A stretch of 64,000 nt of DNA from Methanosarcina sp. UBA289 (GTDB lineage Archaea; Halobacteriota; Methanosarcinia; Methanosarcinales; Methanosarcinaceae): positions 108,407 to 172,406 of the forward strand of contig DAKJ01000024.1 of the NCBI GenBank assembly GCA_002496565.1, given 5' to 3'. Position 1 is the first letter of the stretch. Every line of letters starts with the position of its first letter. The notes below the pieces were generated by a model. The model was given only the letters and a program-made list of their open reading frames with translations, ran no database searches and was not told the origin of the DNA. This document shows positions 6,486 through 13,882 of this stretch, piece after piece. The translations under genes were made by a program, and so were the position numbers.

Positions 6486-6806
6486 TCAGGGATTTTCATC
6501 TAATTTTGCTTCTTTTACAAAATCCTTTACTATAGTTTCTCCTCCATCAAAGCTCATATTCTGGATTTCACAATAGAGACAAGCAGAGGCACAGGAATCG
6601 TCATTAATCCTTTTTAGTATGTAAGGTTTATATGAGTCAAGTTTACTGGGTCTTGTTAGACGTTTGTAAGATTCGGGTTGCGTCTTCAGATTTAGATCTT
6701 TCCTCACAGTTTTCCTATCGTGATCTATTTGTCTGGCGATTTCACTGATACAGAAGCCTTTTGAATGCAACACTTGTATCAATAACCATTCTTCCTTTTT
6801 CAGCAT
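6486..6806 (-). pseudogene. IS21-type transposase IstA, N-terminal remnant
   Basis: Only 106 residues of a protein normally 330-500 residues long. MLKKEEWLLIQVLHSKGFCI, SEIARQIDHDRKTVRKDL and RPSKLDSYKPYILKR fit the IstA N-terminus: helix-turn-helix, then the conserved RPSKLDP-like linker. The DDE catalytic core and the IstB partner are missing. No inverted ends are visible. It is a decayed insertion sequence between the two HepT/MntA duplicates. Confidence 0.7.
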
Positions 6807-6875
6807 TATTTATGATCCTCAATCTTTTCTCGAGGATTAGAAATTGGGAAATTTAAATCCGGCTAAAATGAGGAA

Positions 6876-7211
6876 TTATTTACTGGCATTGACATCTTTT
6901 TCTAATCCTGTATTTTTACTTATGTTCTCTAACTCTTTATACAAAAGAATACCCAGCGTATCTTCGGGACTGAGGTTTAATTCTTCAGATATTTTGGTAA
7001 GTATTTGAGCGTTTTTTTTCGATAAAAAAACAGGTTCTACCTCTGTTTTACCCCAGTGTAAAAGTACAACTTTCTCGATATTCATTTTTTTTATTTGTTT
7101 AACACAAAATTCAATCCCGTGACTTCGGCTGCTGAATATTTTTTCGTCACATAATTTATCAAGCCATTGTGCAAGATCATTGTCCATCGAAATAGTAAAT
7201 CGTTCTTTCAT
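6876..7211 (-). CDS. Ribbon-helix-helix regulator with C-terminal extension
   Basis: A 111-residue protein. Residues 1-45 (MKERFTISMDNDLAQWLDKL, SRSHGIEFCVKQIKK) fit the ribbon-helix-helix DNA-binding fold. The rest has two helices (ISEELNLSPEDTLGILLYKE) that could mediate dimer or ligand contacts. It is divergent from the sensor kinase at 7544. The 333-bp spacer holds two different palindromes, one next to each start, and this gene's own (7281-7314) probably serves autoregulation. It is not close enough to NikR to name. Confidence 0.75.
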   Translation of the reverse strand: MKERFTISMDNDLAQWLDKLCDEKIFSSRSHGIEFCVKQIKKMNIEKVVLLHWGKTEVEPVFLSKKNAQILTKISEELNLSPEDTLGILLYKELENISKNTGLEKDVNASK

Positions 7212-7280
7212 TACTAAATCATACTGTTGCCTCTAATATAAACAATTCTATGATTTTAAGCCCAATACAAAACTATTTAA

Positions 7281-7314
7281 GTGAATTATTCATCATATAG
7301 TATGAATTATTCAC
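7281..7314 (-). promoter_or_regulatory. Palindrome before the ribbon-helix-helix gene
   Basis: GTGAATTATTCAT, 8-nt spacer, ATGAATTATTCAC: 13-bp arms with one internal mismatch. It lies 70-103 bp before the start at 7211. It is a likely operator of the divergent ribbon-helix-helix protein. Confidence 0.55.
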
Positions 7315-7461
7315 CAAATGCGACGAACTAAATTATAATAAATATCAATATGGTTTAGATTTTCCGATCTAAAAAGAATCATCAATCTAAAAAGAATCAT
7401 AATAGAAAATTAACCTCAATTGATTTCCAAAATATTTTTTTTCGTTTTATGGAGTAATTGC

Positions 7462-7498
7462 TATATAGTGTAGTAAAAACTTCACTACATTATATATA
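7462..7498 (+). promoter_or_regulatory. Palindrome overlapping the TATA box of the DNA-binding sensor kinase
   Basis: TATATAGTGTAGT (7462-7474) and ACTACATTATATATA (7484-7498) form inverted arms with one mismatch, about 46-82 bp before the start at 7544. The arms contain the only TATA-like sequences there. It is a likely operator for the ribbon-helix-helix domain of the kinase itself. Confidence 0.5.
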
Positions 7499-7543
7499 CA
7501 TTTTTAAAGAACTATATATCGAGTTAATAAACGGAGATTATAA

Positions 7544-8893
7544 ATGGCCAAAGTCGTAAAGAAAAAAGAACAAATTAATGCCACAGTATCTCCGTGGATC
7601 AAAAAACAGTGTCTGGAACTAGCTAAAACTCCCGAATTTTCTAGCGTTTCCGATGTAGTATCTCTAGCATTATCTGAATTTTTTGGAAAATACGAGTATA
7701 TAAAGACCAAGGAATTAAAGGAACATGAGACTAGAATTCCTGATTTGCTTGAAGTCCTAATGAAAACTAAAGAAGGTCAAGAATGGCTTAAATCTGTTTA
7801 TGAGATCGAAACTAAAAAAATCAATTATTCAAGAGAAAAAAATTGTCTTTTAGAACAAAATATTGAAGGTCTTATAGGATTCAGAGTAAAAGAAAACTTT
7901 ATACCAATATTCATAGATGGAGATCTAGAAGGCGTCACAGGTTACAATAAAGAAGATTTTCTTTCAGGTAAAATTAAGTGGGTAGAAATAATTACACCTG
8001 AAGATCGTTTATTAGCTTGTGAAAATTTAAAAAAAGCTCTGTATACGTCAGATGTCTCTACCGAAATAGAGTACAGAATATTAAGAAAGGACGGGGAAAC
8101 AAGATGGGTTCTGCAAATTCTCCAGAAACTTCCAGCAGGCTCCAGATCACAAGGATGTGTACAAGGTTTAATTCGCGATATTACAAAAAGAAAAGCTGCA
8201 GACTTTACTCTTAAAAAAACGTATGAAGCTCGTATAAAAGAGACCCACCACAGGATAAAAAATAACTTGCAAGTAATCTCGTCTCTTCTCAGCCTCGAAG
8301 CTGACAGATCTACCGATGCAAAAATGCTTGAAGCATTTCGGGAAAGCCAGAATCGGGTTACTTCCATGGCTCTGATTCATGAAGAACTCTACAAAGGAGA
8401 TGAAGTAAATAATCTTGACTTTGCAGATTATCTCCGAAAACTCACGAATAATCTTTTTCATTCATACAGATTAAGAAATGAGGAAATCAGCCTGAAGCTT
8501 GAACTTGAAAAGATATACTTGGACATGAATACCGCAATCCCACTCGGAATTATTGTCAATGAACTGATCTCAAATGCTCTGAAGCATGCTTTTCCAGCCC
8601 AAAAAGGCGGAAAAATCCATGTAAGCCTTCATAAAACAGAAAAATGCGAAAAAAGATATAAAAGTGTCAGAAACTCAGGAACAGAACAAAACTGTATAAA
8701 TAAAGAAAAATTTCAGTTTATTTTGATAGTATCCGATAATGGTAATGGATTTCCGGAGGAGATCGATCATCAGAATACGAATTCTCTCGGTCTCCAGATT
8801 GTGAACATTCTTGTTGAACAAATAGAAGGTTATATTGAACTTAAAAGGAATAATGGGACTGAATTCAGCATTTACTTTAACAAATTGGTATAG
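7544..8893 (+). CDS. Sensor histidine kinase with N-terminal ribbon-helix-helix DNA-binding domain (RHH-PAS-HisKA_2-HATPase)
   Basis: A 449-residue protein with no membrane segment. Residues about 8-50 (QINATVSPWIKKQCLELAK, SVSDVVSLALSEFF) form a ribbon-helix-helix domain. Residues about 95-215 are a PAS/PAC sensor (VTGYNKEDFLSGKIKW..TPED..EYRILRKDGETRWV). Residues about 225-300 are a HisKA_2 dimerisation domain with ETHHRIKNNLQVISSLLSLE (His 235/236). The rest is an ATPase domain with N-box NELISNALKHAF and G-box DNGNGFPEE. PAS-HisKA_2 kinases are common in Methanosarcina; a DNA-binding domain on the kinase is not usual. No response regulator lies adjacent. It may act directly on its own promoter palindrome (inference). 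Confidence 0.85.
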   Translation: MAKVVKKKEQINATVSPWIKKQCLELAKTPEFSSVSDVVSLALSEFFGKYEYIKTKELKEHETRIPDLLEVLMKTKEGQEWLKSVYEIETKKINYSREKNCLLEQNIEGLIGFRVKENFIPIFIDGDLEGVTGYNKEDFLSGKIKWVEIITPEDRLLACENLKKALYTSDVSTEIEYRILRKDGETRWVLQILQKLPAGSRSQGCVQGLIRDITKRKAADFTLKKTYEARIKETHHRIKNNLQVISSLLSLEADRSTDAKMLEAFRESQNRVTSMALIHEELYKGDEVNNLDFADYLRKLTNNLFHSYRLRNEEISLKLELEKIYLDMNTAIPLGIIVNELISNALKHAFPAQKGGKIHVSLHKTEKCEKRYKSVRNSGTEQNCINKEKFQFILIVSDNGNGFPEEIDHQNTNSLGLQIVNILVEQIEGYIELKRNNGTEFSIYFNKLV

Positions 8894-9004
8894 AGATCTT
8901 TTTATTTACTTTAGCTAATTATACCTTAAATAGTTTATATACGGAAGATTTAAGATATTTTATAACTCAAAAATAAGTAAGGGAACTTATCTATTCACAA
9001 TGAA

Positions 9005-9176
9005 TCCATCTTCTGTGGGGGCGCAGAGTATTGGATGAAGTTTTCCCCGAATACGGTTATTAAGAAAAGAGAATTGAAAAACCGCGATTTTTGCAGATTT
9101 AAAGGAGTTTAAAAGGAGCCCTCCGCAGGGCCTTTTTGCTCAAAGTGATCTTTCCCTTTTTGGGACGGTTTTTATG
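9005..9176 (+). repeat. Dispersed repeat, degenerate LM plus RM
   Basis: LM trace TTTTCCCCGAATACGG and a well-kept RM (AAAAGGAGCCCTCCGCAGGG, CCTTTTTGCTC, GATCTTTCCCTTTTTGGGA). It abuts the decayed HepT copy. Confidence 0.65.
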
Positions 9177-9181
9177 ATCAT

Positions 9182-9535
9182 TTACATCTCGTCCAGTATT
9201 TGTTTGAGATCCGGTTTTGCTTCGGGAATACCTTCTTTAACAGATAGCCATACTACTTTAAGGTTCACTCCGAAGTAAGCATGAATCAATTTGTCCCGTA
9301 TCCCTGCCAGATCCTTCCACGGAACGGTATTTTTCACGTATTTTCAAATGGGACATTCTTTGTTGCTTCACCAATGATCTCTAGAGCCCTAACTACTGCA
9401 AACTGCGTTTTACGATCTTCGGTAAATTCTTCAAATGTCCAGCCGTTGATAATTCTTCTGCGGCTTCCATTGCGTCATAGATATCCTGGATACAGTCTTT
9501 TACTTCACGAATTTTTAATCCCTCTTCAGACAGCC
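9182..9535 (-). pseudogene. HepT-like HEPN toxin, copy 2, frameshifted
   Basis: Nucleotide-level duplicate of 5565-5933. Compared with copy 1 it lacks 5 bases after CACGGAACGG (near 9327), gains one T in the run at about 9350, and lacks one A near 9450. The net change breaks the reading frame, so no full HEPN protein can be made. The RDKLIHAY segment is still encoded but in another frame from the N-terminus. The partner antitoxin stays intact. Confidence 0.85.
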
Positions 9536-9831
9536 TCAACTTCACTCAGGATGTGTTTGCCTATGTTCGGCTTCAAGGCATCTTTCATAACAAGGTCTAC
9601 CTTAATACCCAGAACATCCGAAAGGTAATTTTCGAGATTGACAAATTTAAAAATAGTAGGGGTCTTGCTGAACTCAACGAGTATGTCAAGATCACTTTCT
9701 GATTTTTGCTCTCCCCTTATGTAAGACCCAAAAATCCCCAGGTAGCTGACATGGTACTTTTCTTTAAGCTCAGGGAACATTTCATGGAGTTTCCGAATGT
9801 AAATGTCAGCTTCTTTTTGGTTTTCCGGCAT
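9526..9831 (-). CDS. MntA-like minimal nucleotidyltransferase antitoxin, copy 2
   Basis: A 101-residue near-copy of 5914-6243, with GSYIRG..SESDLDILVEF complete. The first ATG of copy 1 is changed to AGA here, so translation must start at MPENQKEADI. With its toxin broken, this is an orphan antitoxin that could still modify the intact HepT of copy 1. Confidence 0.87.
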   Translation of the reverse strand: MPENQKEADIYIRKLHEMFPELKEKYHVSYLGIFGSYIRGEQKSESDLDILVEFSKTPTIFKFVNLENYLSDVLGIKVDLVMKDALKPNIGKHILSEVEAV

Positions 9832-9933
9832 TTTTTCAGGCTCTATTTGGTTTCTTTTTGAGATATCATAGTATTTTGCGGTTGTAGTATTTATAATTAC
9901 TAAAGGAGGAGGGTTAAATCTTCTTCATATTCA

Positions 9934-10115
9934 ATTCAGTTGAAATATATTTCTCTCGCCGGCTGTTTGCTGGAATCTTCCCCGAGTACGGTTGTTAAGA
10001 TAAGTGAAGAAAAGCGAAATTGAAGAACCCATGATTTTTGCAGCTTTATAAAGAGCACTTTGCAGGGCTTCTTTAGATTAAGCGATTCTTTTCCTGTGAG
10101 GGAGGTTTTTTATGA
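9934..10115 (+). repeat. Dispersed repeat, LM plus RM
   Basis: LM (GAAATATATTTCTCTCGCCG, AATCTTCCCCGAGTACGG) and RM (TTTATAAAGAGCACTTTGCA, GGGCTTCTTTAG). It separates the HepT/MntA and Hic cassettes. Confidence 0.75.
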
Positions 10116-10213
10116 TTCAAGTGGAATTTTTCAGGTGTTATATTTATTGAATAAACCAAATGTCAAATCTTTTCACCAATACAAATTTAAGTAAAAACCT
10201 CATAATCGGTTTT

Positions 10214-10396
10214 ATGCGGTTCAAAATTATCCTTGAAGAAGACGAAGAAGTAGGGGGATTTATTGCCAGCTGCTCCGGTTTACCGGGCTGTTTTTCACAG
10301 GGAGATACTGTAGAAGAAGCTATTGAGAATATTAAAGAAGCGATTCAGGTTTGTCTGGAATCTCTCGCAGAAGATGAACTGCATAACCCTTTTTGA
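10214..10396 (+). CDS. HicB-type antitoxin, copy 2, shortened C-terminus
   Basis: A 60-residue protein nearly identical to the first 58 residues of the HicB at 4457, but ending LHNPF instead of carrying the 14-residue tail. The start is chosen at the ATG equivalent to copy 1 (MRFKIILEEDEEVGGFIASC). It is followed 68 bp later by a complete HicA-HicB pair, so it is an orphan antitoxin that has lost its own HicA. Confidence 0.8.
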   Translation: MRFKIILEEDEEVGGFIASCSGLPGCFSQGDTVEEAIENIKEAIQVCLESLAEDELHNPF

Positions 10397-10464
10397 AATA
10401 AGCTTCCTGTTAGAAAAAGCTGAGTTTTCGAATTACATTTAAATATACATGAAGACAGATTGAA

Positions 10465-10659
10465 ATGAAAGTACGTGAGGTCATAAAACTTCTTGAAGCC
10501 GATGACTGGTATCTGGTTGCAACAAAAGGTAGCCACCGGCAATATAAGCATCCAACTAAACCAGGCAGGGTAACAATTGCAGGGCATAGTGGAGATGATC
10601 TTGCTCCAGGAACATTGAACAGCATATTAAAACAGGCTCAATTAAAAATAGAGGACTGA
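10465..10659 (+). CDS. hicA: HicA-type mRNA interferase toxin, copy 2
   Basis: A 64-residue canonical HicA: MKVREVIKLLEADDWYLVAT, then KGSHRQYKHPTKPGRVTIAG. The GSH His is the catalytic residue. It is the first gene of a HicA-HicB pair with a 3-bp gap to HicB at 10663. Confidence 0.92.
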   Translation: MKVREVIKLLEADDWYLVATKGSHRQYKHPTKPGRVTIAGHSGDDLAPGTLNSILKQAQLKIED

Positions 10660-10662
10660 ATC

Positions 10663-10905
10663 ATGCACCGTTTCCTCGTTGTAATCGAAAAAGCAAATAA
10701 TAACTACTCGGCATATTCTCCTGACCTACCGGGCTGTGTAGCTACCGGTTCCACCAGAGAAGAGGTAGAGAAAAACATCTATGAAGCCATTGAAATGCAC
10801 GTGCAGGGACTTCTTGAGGACAATTTGCCTATTCCTGAATCAGAGTCCTTTGCCGAGTACGTGGCTATTGCCGAAAAACCTTCTACAAGTTCTGAAGTTG
10901 TATAA
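10663..10905 (+). CDS. hicB: HicB-type antitoxin, partner of HicA copy 2
   Basis: An 80-residue HicB: YSAYSPDLPGCVATGSTREE and the helix KNIYEAIEMHVQGLLEDNLP are diagnostic. It belongs to another HicB subgroup than 4457 and 10214. The order toxin-antitoxin is reversed relative to the 4457-4899 pair. Confidence 0.92.
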   Translation: MHRFLVVIEKANNNYSAYSPDLPGCVATGSTREEVEKNIYEAIEMHVQGLLEDNLPIPESESFAEYVAIAEKPSTSSEVV

Positions 10906-10940
10906 TTTTATTTTTTACTTCAAACCTCTTTTAAGTCACA

Positions 10941-11105
10941 TTAAATATATTTTTCCTGCCGGCGGTCTGCTTTAATCTTCCCCGAATACGTTTGTAGATA
11001 TTGAAAACCTAATACCTGTGAGTTTTCTAAATTTAAAAGAGTTTATTAAGAGCCCTTCACAGGCCTTTTTGATAAAAGTGATCTTTTCCTTTTGGGGAGA
11101 ACTTT
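10941..11105 (+). repeat. Dispersed repeat, LM plus RM
   Basis: Well-kept LM (AATATATTTTTCCTGCCGGC, AATCTTCCCCGAATACG) and RM (TTATTAAGAGCCCTTCACAG, GCCTTTTTGAT). Confidence 0.8.
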
Positions 11106-11135
11106 CCAATTTAAGTAATCTTCTCTTCATTTTTA

Positions 11136-11315
11136 TTTCAATTGAAATATATTTCCCCGGCCGGAGAGTCTGCTCAATCTTCCCAAAATATGTTTGTAAA
11201 ATCAAAGTGAGATTGAAAAACCACGAGTTTTCTGGATTTAAAGGAGTTTAGAAGGAGCCCTTCGCAGGGCCTTTTTGCTCAAAGTGATCTTTCCCTTTGG
11301 GGAAGGGATTTTCTG
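11136..11315 (+). repeat. Dispersed repeat, LM plus RM
   Basis: Second tandem copy: LM (GAAATATATTTCCCCGGCCG, CAATCTTCCCAAAATATG) and RM (TTTAGAAGGAGCCCTTCGCA, GGGCCTTTTTGCTC, GATCTTTCCCTTTGGGGA). Confidence 0.8.
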
Positions 11316-11371
11316 ATTGAAAGTGACATTTTTCAGGTGAATTATGATCAAGGAAAGCTGCCTGAAAGTGT

Positions 11372-11536
11372 TTAACCCTTAACAACTTTAAGTGAGCCAC
11401 CACCAAATTGTGGATAAGTGACCATCCAAAGGTTATTTGCTAAGGAAACTATGGCGCAATCTTTAGCGTCATTAATATACCACTTACATTGCTCATCACA
11501 TTCTGACTGTAACAGTGGACACATATTGCCTGTCAT
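11372..11536 (-). CDS. Small Cys-containing protein, 54 residues
   Basis: Reads MTGNMCPLLQSECDEQCKWY and ends GGGSLKVVKG. It has four cysteines in the first 35 residues (CPL..C...CKWY......DCAI), a pattern seen in many small uncharacterised archaeal and bacterial proteins that may bind metal. A strong ribosome-binding site (ATAGGAGG, then TTTAACAT) sits right before the ATG, which supports translation. It stands alone between repeat copies. Function unknown. Confidence 0.75.
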   Translation of the reverse strand: MTGNMCPLLQSECDEQCKWYINDAKDCAIVSLANNLWMVTYPQFGGGSLKVVKG

Positions 11537-11676
11537 ATGTTAAACCTCCTATAAGAATTAGCTACACTGATATAAAAAATTTAGTTTGTTTTAGGTAAAA
11601 TAATATCAGAAAACTAAATCACTTTTTTTCTTTAGAGCTACTTGAGACAATTAATAAAAGCAGTAATTCATGTCTT

Positions 11677-11800
11677 TCAATTCAATTAAAATATATTTCT
11701 CCGGCCGGCGGACACTGGAATCTTCCCCTATAACCAGTTCATTTTAAATATATTTTTCCTGCCGGTGGTCTGCTTAAATCTTCCACGAATACGTCTGTTA
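11677..11800 (+). repeat. Dispersed repeat, two LM copies without RM
   Basis: Two adjacent LM units (11677-11735 and 11738-11800), each with AAATATATTT, CCGGCGG/CCGGTGG and AATCTTCC. These are the last members of the family seen in the window. Confidence 0.7.
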
Positions 11801-11921
11801 AGGAGCTCATCCCAAAACCATTTTTATCTTCACATTAAAAAGTGGTTTCATGATTATTTCCATAATTGGAAACTCTATTGGTTTATTTGGAATTCAAAGT
11901 TTAGAGAAGTAATTTTGAGTT

Positions 11922-12059
11922 TCAGGATAGCCTCATTGTGTATTCCAGCATCAATTCTTCACTTGAGTCTATGAAAACATATCCTGTAGCACTATAATTT
12001 TTGAGTTCTTCACTAAAGAACTGAGAAAGACAACCAGAATACCATTCTAAAAACGGCAA
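11922..12059 (-). other. Short open stretch, possible gene remnant
   Basis: An open frame reading FLPFLEWYSGCLSQFFSEEL and ending LEYTMRLS has protein-like composition, but no Shine-Dalgarno sequence and only a TTG to start. It may be the rump of a longer gene; I do not recognise it. Confidence 0.25.
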
Positions 12060-12078
12060 AAAAATCGTTTTAGTAGCT

Positions 12079-13386
12079 TTATTTTGTCAAATAAAAGCTA
12101 CTAAATGTTTTTTTCTTAAAAGGTAACAATTTTATCCCCCCTCGAATATCTTCAGAGAACGATAATTCATAATACCCTTGCGTCAAGTTTGTAGTTTCTA
12201 TAAATATCCTATATTTTCCATAGTCTAAAGAACTACTTTGCAAATACTTGCCAAAAACATGATTTGAGCTAAATGTAGGATTTACTACAATGGAATCTAG
12301 AAGAGACGAATTGCCGTTAACGTTTATTTGGGTTAGGTTAATTGTCATATTACCACAATTTCCTGCTGTAACTACCTGAATTGGAAAATGTGTAATAGAG
12401 TAGTCTCTTACATCGTCCATTGTAACTGTAATGTCCCCTAAAGTAAAATAAGGAAATATAAAACTACTAAGAGCTATTATTAAAGTTATTCCAAAATATA
12501 AGTGCCAATTATCTAATATATCAGTATTTAACGATTTTTCAAATAATTTGGGTCTCAATTTTCTCCAAGCATAAAAGCTTAGAAATATCAAATATATAAA
12601 TTCAATTAATAAAACAAAGTAAAAAAAGGTATCTGGGATATTAAGGTTTTGTTTTTTTCCAATAAAAGCTAGCAACAGTGATACAGGTATAATAAATAAA
12701 ACTAACGATGGTAATGAGTATAGAAACACAATTTTAATTAGCGTGAAGAACTTCTTCGAAGTACTCACATCTATTTTATTTAACTTCTCTTTTAATTTAA
12801 TTAATGTTGTAAAATGCGTAGAAAGTTTTATACTGACTAAAACAATACGTAAATATTTTGGAAAAAGAATGATCCAAGTAACTAGTAAGAAAATAGAATA
12901 CAAAGATAATAGTAACAAATCTATATCATTAACTGAAGTATAAGGTGCTAAATGAAAGAAATTGAGTAAAAACCGCGTTGGACCATATATACAAAAAAGA
13001 AACAATCCCACTTCAAACGTACAAATATATACTAAACAAGACGATTTATCTAATTTATCTTTACTAAAGGAGTTATTAGTTTCCAAGGACACCCCCTTTA
13101 TAATCATGTAAATTATCAAGCCCACAGCAACAAACGATAGGGGCATAAAAAAAATCCAGAGTAAATCAGTCCAAAATTCACTCATTGGATTATTTTGCAT
13201 GTATTCATAAATATTATATCCAGCAGTCGAGAAAGCAACAATTATCGTCACGGCAAACTTAAATCCATCACCTTTATTTGCTTTTAAATCACTTCCTGAA
13301 TTCGCAGTTCCATTATCCACAGATTCCTGCTTATCAGATGACTTTTCATTTACGCCGTTTTCTAATTTTATTGCATCCTGACTCAT
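12079..13386 (-). CDS. Uncharacterised 7-TM membrane protein with extracellular beta domain
   Basis: A 435-residue protein. Residues 1-45 are polar and cytosolic. About seven hydrophobic segments follow (for instance TDLLWIFFMPLSFVAVGLII, LLLLSLYSIFLLVTWIILF, FGITLIIALSSFIFPYF). The last 110 residues (ITHFPIQVVTAGNCGNMTIN, NLTQGYYELSF) look like an exposed beta-sandwich with several possible glycosylation sites. Its base composition is more AT-rich than argG next to it, which suggests late acquisition. No known family is recognised. Confidence 0.7.
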   Translation of the reverse strand: MSQDAIKLENGVNEKSSDKQESVDNGTANSGSDLKANKGDGFKFAVTIIVAFSTAGYNIYEYMQNNPMSEFWTDLLWIFFMPLSFVAVGLIIYMIIKGVSLETNNSFSKDKLDKSSCLVYICTFEVGLFLFCIYGPTRFLLNFFHLAPYTSVNDIDLLLLSLYSIFLLVTWIILFPKYLRIVLVSIKLSTHFTTLIKLKEKLNKIDVSTSKKFFTLIKIVFLYSLPSLVLFIIPVSLLLAFIGKKQNLNIPDTFFYFVLLIEFIYLIFLSFYAWRKLRPKLFEKSLNTDILDNWHLYFGITLIIALSSFIFPYFTLGDITVTMDDVRDYSITHFPIQVVTAGNCGNMTINLTQINVNGNSSLLDSIVVNPTFSSNHVFGKYLQSSSLDYGKYRIFIETTNLTQGYYELSFSEDIRGGIKLLPFKKKTFSSFYLTK

Positions 13387-13882
13387 AAGAGTAAAAGTGG
13401 CTCAGTATATATTATAATTTTCTATTTTATTTCACAAAGTAAGCAAATCACGCAGTGGTCGAAAAAAATATCAAAGGGATTTAAAAACGAATTCATACTA
13501 CTCATCAAATTAGTTACAACTTTTTATCTCGTATATCTCACCATAATCCTATGTTTTTGAATTTATCTATTGATTAGCGAATTTCCCCATTAAATAAGGG
13601 ATTTATTTTGGAATCGATACGCTAGTATCGATTTTGATAGGGGAATTTAGGATTTTCCTTCTTGCATTCTCATGGAAAGTCCCATGTTGCGCACGGTGAT
13701 AGGAACGATCTGAGACGCCTATTCCTGCAACTCCGGAAAAGCTACATCTATCAGTTACTCCGGAACCTTGGGATATAAAAGCAGTCAAAAATCCGAAACC
13801 AGCCCGAAAAAAAATCAAAAAAGAGAAAGGTCATCCTGCCTTCTTCAAAAAGCAAAAGGCAGGGAAGAAATTACTAACAAAT
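13387..13882. other. Intergenic stretch with a hairpin
   Basis: About 500 bp between the membrane protein and argG. It holds a perfect hairpin, AATCGATAC-GCTA-GTATCGATT (13612-13633). The 13640-13800 part is open in several short frames, but none has a ribosome-binding site or recognisable sequence. Confidence 0.5.

Noticed and set aside
11765..11974. 69-codon plus-strand frame
   Set aside because: It begins inside a dispersed repeat module and has no coding character.
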